Shown one piece after another: positions 60,545-64,000 of a stretch of 64,000 nt of DNA. The number at the start of each line of letters is the position of its first letter. The first letter of the stretch is position 1. Below the pieces are notes generated by a model. That model searched no databases and was not told where the DNA came from. It saw only the letters and a list, made by a program, of their open reading frames with translations. This DNA is from Paraburkholderia aspalathi (GTDB lineage: Bacteria; Pseudomonadota; Gammaproteobacteria; Burkholderiales; Burkholderiaceae): NCBI RefSeq assembly GCF_900116445.1, contig NZ_FPBH01000031.1:1-64000 (forward strand), read 5' to 3'. A program made the translations under genes and the position numbers.

Positions 60545-60889
60545 CTATTGCACGGTGATCGTCTCTTTCATATTCGGGTGGATACCGCAAAACACCTTGT
60601 AGACGCCAGGCTTGTCGAACTTGAACTGGAACGTGTCGTTCTGATCGAGCGCGGCGGAACGGAACATGCCCGCGTCGTTCACGACCGTATGCGGCTCGCC
60701 GTCAAGATTTTTCCACGTCACCGTCGAGCCGGCTTTGACCGTGATTGCCATCGGCGAGAACATGAAATTCTTGATGACCACGGCGTTCGGCGTTTCTGCC
60801 CGCGCAACGGAAAGTCCGGCCGACGCGGCGATCAGCGTCGAACTCCCGAGCAACACGAAAAACGTGCGACAAATAGTTTTAGTTTGCAT
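60545..60889 (-). CDS. Cupredoxin family copper protein (amicyanin-like)
   Basis: The 114-residue secreted protein has a signal peptide (cleavage after A-R-A near residue 31) and a cupredoxin beta-sandwich. The type 1 copper ligands are H67 (GEPHTVV), C101, H104 and M107 (VFCGIHPNMKE). It is likely a periplasmic copper electron carrier or copper-binding protein. It lies 33 bp downstream of the Tat-exported metallophosphoesterase gene on the same strand, so the two form an operon. The partner redox enzyme is not in the window. Confidence 0.88.
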   Translation of the reverse strand: MQTKTICRTFFVLLGSSTLIAASAGLSVARAETPNAVVIKNFMFSPMAITVKAGSTVTWKNLDGEPHTVVNDAGMFRSAALDQNDTFQFKFDKPGVYKVFCGIHPNMKETITVQ

Positions 60890-60922
60890 AACTGATCTCC
60901 TGCGAAAGAAAAAATTCTGAAA

Positions 60923-61879
60923 TCAAACAAGTGTCGTATCGGCAAGCGTCGCCTTGAGCGGATGACGCACGATCTTGATGCTGGTCACGCCGAGCATCTT
61001 CGGGAGCTCATCGCTCGCTACCGTGAGCGGACCGGGGCCGGGACCGTTGCCGGCGGTCGGCTGCGGATAGGCTGTCGAGCGGGCCGTGTGGAAAGTGATA
61101 TTGCCTTCCACCTTCGACACGATCTGGTGAATATGGCCGTTGAGCACGGTCACCGAGCCGAAGCGCTTCAGATAGCTCATGGCCTGACCGGCATCGCCTG
61201 TGCCCCAACCCCACGGTTCGTAGATCGTCCACATCGGCATGTGGGCAAAAACGACGATCGGCGTGCTGGACGAGCGGCCCTTCAGGTCGTTTTCGAGCCA
61301 GGCGAGTTGCTCGTCGCCGAGACCACCGAGGCCGTTAGGCTTGAAATGCATCACGTTGACGAGTGCCACGAAGTGCACGCCGTTGTGATCGAAGCTGTAA
61401 TAGCCTTTGTTGTCCGAAGCCTTGCCGAAGCGGCTGAAGTATTCGGTTCCGGGGCCGTCCGTCACGTCATGCTCGCCGGGCACGGTGTGGAGTTCGGTGA
61501 TATTCAGACCGGACATCAACTGCGCCGCGAGATCGAACTCGGCCGGCTTGGAAAGATGGGTGATGTCGCCCGTGTGGATGGTCAGCGCGGGCTTGACCGG
61601 CATGGCATTGACGTAGTCGATCGTCTGTTTGAGCGTGCCCGCGACGTCCGGGTTGGCTTCTTTATTGAAGCCGATATGCGAATCGCTGATCTGGAGGAAA
61701 AGCGGCACGCCCATGGACGTCGCGGACGATTTCGCGTCGGCCGCGAGAGCCAGCTCCACCGGCGTAAGAATGCCGCCGGCAAGAACGAACACTGTACCTA
61801 CGCCGCCGAAAGCGAGACATTTCAGGGCGCCACGGCGTGAAGGGTTAAAGGCAGGATCGGATGAATGATGTGACGACAT
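60923..61879 (-). CDS. Tat-exported metallophosphoesterase
   Basis: This 318-residue calcineurin-like phosphoesterase has a twin-arginine signal (SRRGALKCLAFGG, R15-R16) and the motifs DSH (D66, H68), HTGDITH (D105), PGEHD (H137, a variant of the usual GNHD), VFAHMPMW and a final NGHIHQIVSK. It should hydrolyse phosphate esters or a related substrate outside the cytoplasm. The asparagine of GNHD is replaced by glutamate, which may change metal binding. The ATG at 61879 has GTGAGG upstream. It shares an operon with the cupredoxin gene. Confidence 0.85.
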   Translation of the reverse strand: MSSHHSSDPAFNPSRRGALKCLAFGGVGTVFVLAGGILTPVELALAADAKSSATSMGVPLFLQISDSHIGFNKEANPDVAGTLKQTIDYVNAMPVKPALTIHTGDITHLSKPAEFDLAAQLMSGLNITELHTVPGEHDVTDGPGTEYFSRFGKASDNKGYYSFDHNGVHFVALVNVMHFKPNGLGGLGDEQLAWLENDLKGRSSSTPIVVFAHMPMWTIYEPWGWGTGDAGQAMSYLKRFGSVTVLNGHIHQIVSKVEGNITFHTARSTAYPQPTAGNGPGPGPLTVASDELPKMLGVTSIKIVRHPLKATLADTTLV

Positions 61880-62113
61880 GTTGACCTCACGATAAGGACT
61901 CGCAGGCAAACCGCGGGATCATCCGGCGGGCCACACGACTCGGTTCATCTGGAAGACTGGCGTGCCGCCGGTTTTATTCCCGGGACAGAAAATTAGTGCT
62001 GGACGGCCAATCCAACCGCGCAGGCTGATATGGCGCATGCCAGGGTAAGTATGGGAATAGCCGCGCCGCGGCGGCGGTCATGCAGGTGAGAGAACCTGAA
62101 AGGAGTAGCTATC
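61880..62113. other. Divergent promoter region (phosphoesterase and 62114 genes)
   Basis: About 230 bp between leftward and rightward genes. It should hold both promoters. No frame, hairpin or repeat is supported. Confidence 0.3.
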
Positions 62114-62398
62114 ATGGACATCATCGACATGGCCCGTGCCTCGGGCATGGCAGTCACCCTCGAGGGCAGGATTGGCCGCGAGGAATACCAGAGCGTGTGC
62201 GGTTCGCTATCCGCATTGCAGCGATTTGCCGAAGCGGTGCGTCAGGGCGTTGTTCAACAGAGCGGACATCAGACACGCGCCGTCGCTCCTCACTCGCAGA
62301 GCGTGAGGAGCGTAAGGAGCTTGAGAAGGCCGGCTCGCCCACATGCCCGACGCGATTCGAGTGCGGCCTCCCCTGCCGCTTCCGAGCATACAAACTGA
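62114..62398 (+). CDS. Small conserved Burkholderia-type protein of unknown function
   Basis: The 94-residue frame begins MDIIDMARASGMAVTLEGRIGREEY...SLSALQRFAEAVRQG, which resembles a small conserved Burkholderia family. The last about 45 residues are arginine/serine-rich and low-complexity (RSVRSLRRPARPHARR), so they may be variable or shifted in frame. AAGGAG lies well upstream of the ATG. The same CTGAAAGGAG leader also precedes the next gene, 12 bp downstream, so both are probably co-transcribed. Confidence 0.5.
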   Translation: MDIIDMARASGMAVTLEGRIGREEYQSVCGSLSALQRFAEAVRQGVVQQSGHQTRAVAPHSQSVRSVRSLRRPARPHARRDSSAASPAASEHTN

Positions 62399-62410
62399 AA
62401 GGAGAATAAT

Positions 62411-63157
62411 GTGCGACCGGAATTGTGGCCCGTTCTGCGCCGCCTGCAACTCGGATCGGGCGTGATGCTGCTTATTTATCTGTTTTTGCACCTGGTCAAT
62501 CACGCGCTCGGAATCTGGTCGCTCGACCTTGCCGGGCGCGGACTGACGTTCGCCCTGTGGATCTGGCATAGCGTGCCCGGCACGATCCTGCTGTACGGCG
62601 CGGCTCTCGTCCATTTCGCGTTAGCCGTGCGCACGATTTACGGACGTCGTCACTGGGTGCTTCCACCCGCTGAATGGATCCGGTTGTGGGCAGGACTCAG
62701 CCTGCCATTGCTGCTCATCCGGCATGCGGTAGCAACGCGCCTCGCGACGTCGCTGTATGGCTTCGAGCCTAACTACGAGCGGATCGTGATATCGCTGATC
62801 ACGAGCGGCACGCAGGGTCTGCAACTTGCGCTGCTCGCGCCAGGCTGGATCCATGGCTGCCTGGGCGTGTGGTTCCGGTTGCGTCACTACCCGGCGATGC
62901 AACGCGCGAGGCCCGCCCTGCTGGCCCTGCTCGTTGGTTTGCCATTGCTATCCGCCGTCGGCTTTCTGCGGATGAAGCAAGCCGTCGTGGCAATGCATGT
63001 GGTTCTCCCCGCGCCTGATTCGAAACTGGTGATGCACCAGCTTGCACTCGATACGTGGCGCCACAGTCTCGTCTCGCTTTACCTCGCCGTGATCGTCAGC
63101 GCGCTTTTAGCGGGTCTGTTGCGGAATTGGCTGGAGCGCCGCCCGAGTTCGGCCTGA
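62411..63157 (+). CDS. Membrane protein resembling the membrane half of a cyclase family, cytochrome b-like
   Basis: The 248-residue protein has about five to six membrane spans and paired histidines in helices (YLFLHLVNHALG, VHFALAVRTIYG, LLIRHAVATRL, GWIHGCLGVWF). This resembles the heme-binding N-terminal half of large membrane-anchored adenylate/guanylate cyclases that continue into a 2Fe-2S domain and a class III cyclase domain. Here the protein stops after the membrane part (residue 248). The following bases do not continue the family in any frame, so it is either a stand-alone membrane cytochrome-like protein or a truncated relative. The GTG at 62411 has AAAGGAG upstream. Confidence 0.6.
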   Translation: MRPELWPVLRRLQLGSGVMLLIYLFLHLVNHALGIWSLDLAGRGLTFALWIWHSVPGTILLYGAALVHFALAVRTIYGRRHWVLPPAEWIRLWAGLSLPLLLIRHAVATRLATSLYGFEPNYERIVISLITSGTQGLQLALLAPGWIHGCLGVWFRLRHYPAMQRARPALLALLVGLPLLSAVGFLRMKQAVVAMHVVLPAPDSKLVMHQLALDTWRHSLVSLYLAVIVSALLAGLLRNWLERRPSSA

Positions 63158-63245
63158 GCGAAACCGGCATTCGCCCGCTTATCTACGCGGATGCGGATGT
63201 CAAAGCACGGTTGAAAAAGCGGCGCTCGCCCGATGCTGCAGACGT

Positions 63246-63282
63246 GCCGTGGCCCGCATCGCATGAGGATGCGGGCCACGGC
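63246..63282. terminator. 15-bp perfect-stem hairpin between convergent genes
   Basis: GCCGTGGCCCGCATC (63246-63260) and GATGCGGGCCACGGC (63268-63282) enclose a seven-base loop, about 90 bp after the membrane-protein gene and before the convergent aminopeptidase gene. It is very stable but lacks a T-run, so it is probably a bidirectional terminator. Confidence 0.65.
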
Positions 63283-63298
63283 CCTGCCCTTTACTACG

Positions 63299-63319
63299 GC
63301 CCGTAAAGCTACGGGCTTT
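63299..63319 (+). terminator. Second hairpin with short T-run
   Basis: GCCCGTA and TACGGGC arms (63299-63305 and 63310-63316) with a four-base loop are followed by TTT on the plus strand. It backs up the large hairpin just upstream and ends rightward transcription before the aminopeptidase gene. Confidence 0.5.
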
Positions 63320-63325
63320 CCAGGC

Positions 63326-64000
63326 TTATTGCCCTTGCTGCGCTTGCGGCTTCAGCTTGAACTTGCCCTGATAGCGGATCGTCGGACGCAGCGACTGGGT
63401 CGTCGGCGCGGTCATCAGCAACTGACGCGCAAGCGGCGTAGCCGTCGGGCTAAGCGAGCCGATACTGGTTGCCCGCGACGGATCCGCCAGACCGTTCTTC
63501 ACCAGCAGCTTGGCTTCGAGTTGCAGGCTGGTCAGCAAAACCGGATCCTTCAGCGCGTTCCCCTGCGCCAGCAACTGACTCCACGCGTTGTTGCTGTAGT
63601 TCGTCACGTAGTAGTCGAGACCGCTCGGATCCGCGAGCACCGCGGAACAGCCGTTCAGGCGCACCTGCATTTGCGTGTCCTTCATCGCAACCGTCTTGCG
63701 CGATGTCAGTCCGTCACCGTAGGCGAGCGTCAACGGAATGGTCCATTGCGTGCCGGGATACTGATTCTGGTTCGGGAATGGCTGCTGCTTGAGCGTGACC
63801 ACGGTCTGATTGGTCGTCAGATCGCACTGGGTGTCGAGCGACAGCAAAGGCACGCCGGTTTGCCGCACGAAACTGTCGCCGATCGCGACCATCGGCTCGC
63901 CGCTCGCCTTGGCCAGTTCGTCCCACAAACGCTTCGGCGTGCCGTTGCCGAGCGCATAGTCGGCCAGATACGACTGCAGCCCCTTGCGCAACACGTCCTC
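63326..64000 (-). CDS. M1 family metallopeptidase, C-terminal part (cut by window edge)
   Basis: About 224 C-terminal residues are visible; the frame runs out of the window with the preceding codons E-D-V-L-R-K-G. KRLWDELAKASGEPMVAIGDSFVRQTGVPLLSL resembles the region after the catalytic domain of M1 aminopeptidases (the end of the ERAP/PepN-like helical part). The rest (QWTIPLTLAYGDG, MKDTQMQVRLNGCSAVLADP) forms the beta and C-terminal helical domains. The catalytic HExxH motif lies outside the window, so the call rests on the C-terminal half only. Confidence 0.7.
   Translation of the reverse strand, partial: EDVLRKGLQSYLADYALGNGTPKRLWDELAKASGEPMVAIGDSFVRQTGVPLLSLDTQCDLTTNQTVVTLKQQPFPNQNQYPGTQWTIPLTLAYGDGLTSRKTVAMKDTQMQVRLNGCSAVLADPSGLDYYVTNYSNNAWSQLLAQGNALKDPVLLTSLQLEAKLLVKNGLADPSRATSIGSLSPTATPLARQLLMTAPTTQSLRPTIRYQGKFKLKPQAQQGQ

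Overview
The window is a GC-rich proteobacterial chromosome segment that reads as Burkholderiaceae, most likely Paraburkholderia or Burkholderia sensu lato. The evidence is strong third-position GC bias, a general porin, a MipA/OmpV protein, a VgrG-Eag-Rhs type VI cassette, a tandem glycine riboswitch and many small Burkholderia-type proteins. I saw no rRNA, tRNA, CRISPR array, prophage or replication origin. One insertion-sequence end lies at the left edge.

Layout. 1-3.9 kb: IS edge, then sulfur-scavenging genes (SfnB-type flavoprotein, sulfonate-binding protein, SsuD/SfnG-type FMN monooxygenase). 4-10 kb: a lone SLATT membrane protein, a DUF4118 protein, an esterase-MipA pair, YceH, an XRE-cupin regulator, a GNAT enzyme and a LysE exporter. 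10.2-11.7 kb: tandem glycine riboswitch ahead of a DadA-like amino-acid dehydrogenase. 11.7-19.6 kb: leftward cassette vgrG, DUF1795 (Eag) chaperone, PAAR-Rhs toxin and candidate immunity gene; the Rhs tip looks like a PD-(D/E)XK nuclease. 20-27 kb: phosphoketolase and acetate kinase, tiny proteins, 6-phosphogluconate dehydrogenase and a HAD hydrolase. 27-38 kb: sugar-efflux type MFS, DUF2628, MarR regulator, thioredoxin-like protein, class I aldolase, hybrid kinase, DUF2934, glycogen debranching enzyme and a receiver protein. 38.6-46 kb: BrkB/YihY, an RsbQ-like hydrolase next to a three-PAS hybrid kinase, ZapE and transketolase. 46-55 kb: DUF6723-like protein, porin, CobS/CobT-like ATPase-VWA pair, YafJ-type amidotransferase, MarC, a DUF3311-sodium:solute symporter operon and a GST. 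55.6-58.3 kb: metal cassette with a phytochelatin-synthase-like lipoprotein divergent from an RcnR/DmeR regulator, DmeF-type efflux pump and DUF1289 protein. 58.2-64 kb: diguanylate cyclase, cupredoxin, Tat-exported metallophosphoesterase, a membrane protein resembling only the membrane half of a larger cyclase family, and a cut-off M1 aminopeptidase.

How the genes may work together. Phosphoketolase, acetate kinase, 6-phosphogluconate dehydrogenase, aldolase, transketolase and debranching enzyme suggest a loose neighbourhood for glycogen, pentose-phosphate and acetyl-phosphate metabolism. The glycine riboswitch suggests glycine-induced oxidation. The best candidates for new biology are the Rhs toxin tip with its unrecognised immunity partner, the RsbQ-PAS-histidine kinase pair, the phytochelatin-synthase-like lipoprotein beside dmeRF, and the shortened membrane-cyclase relative. 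All functions are inferred from sequence alone.
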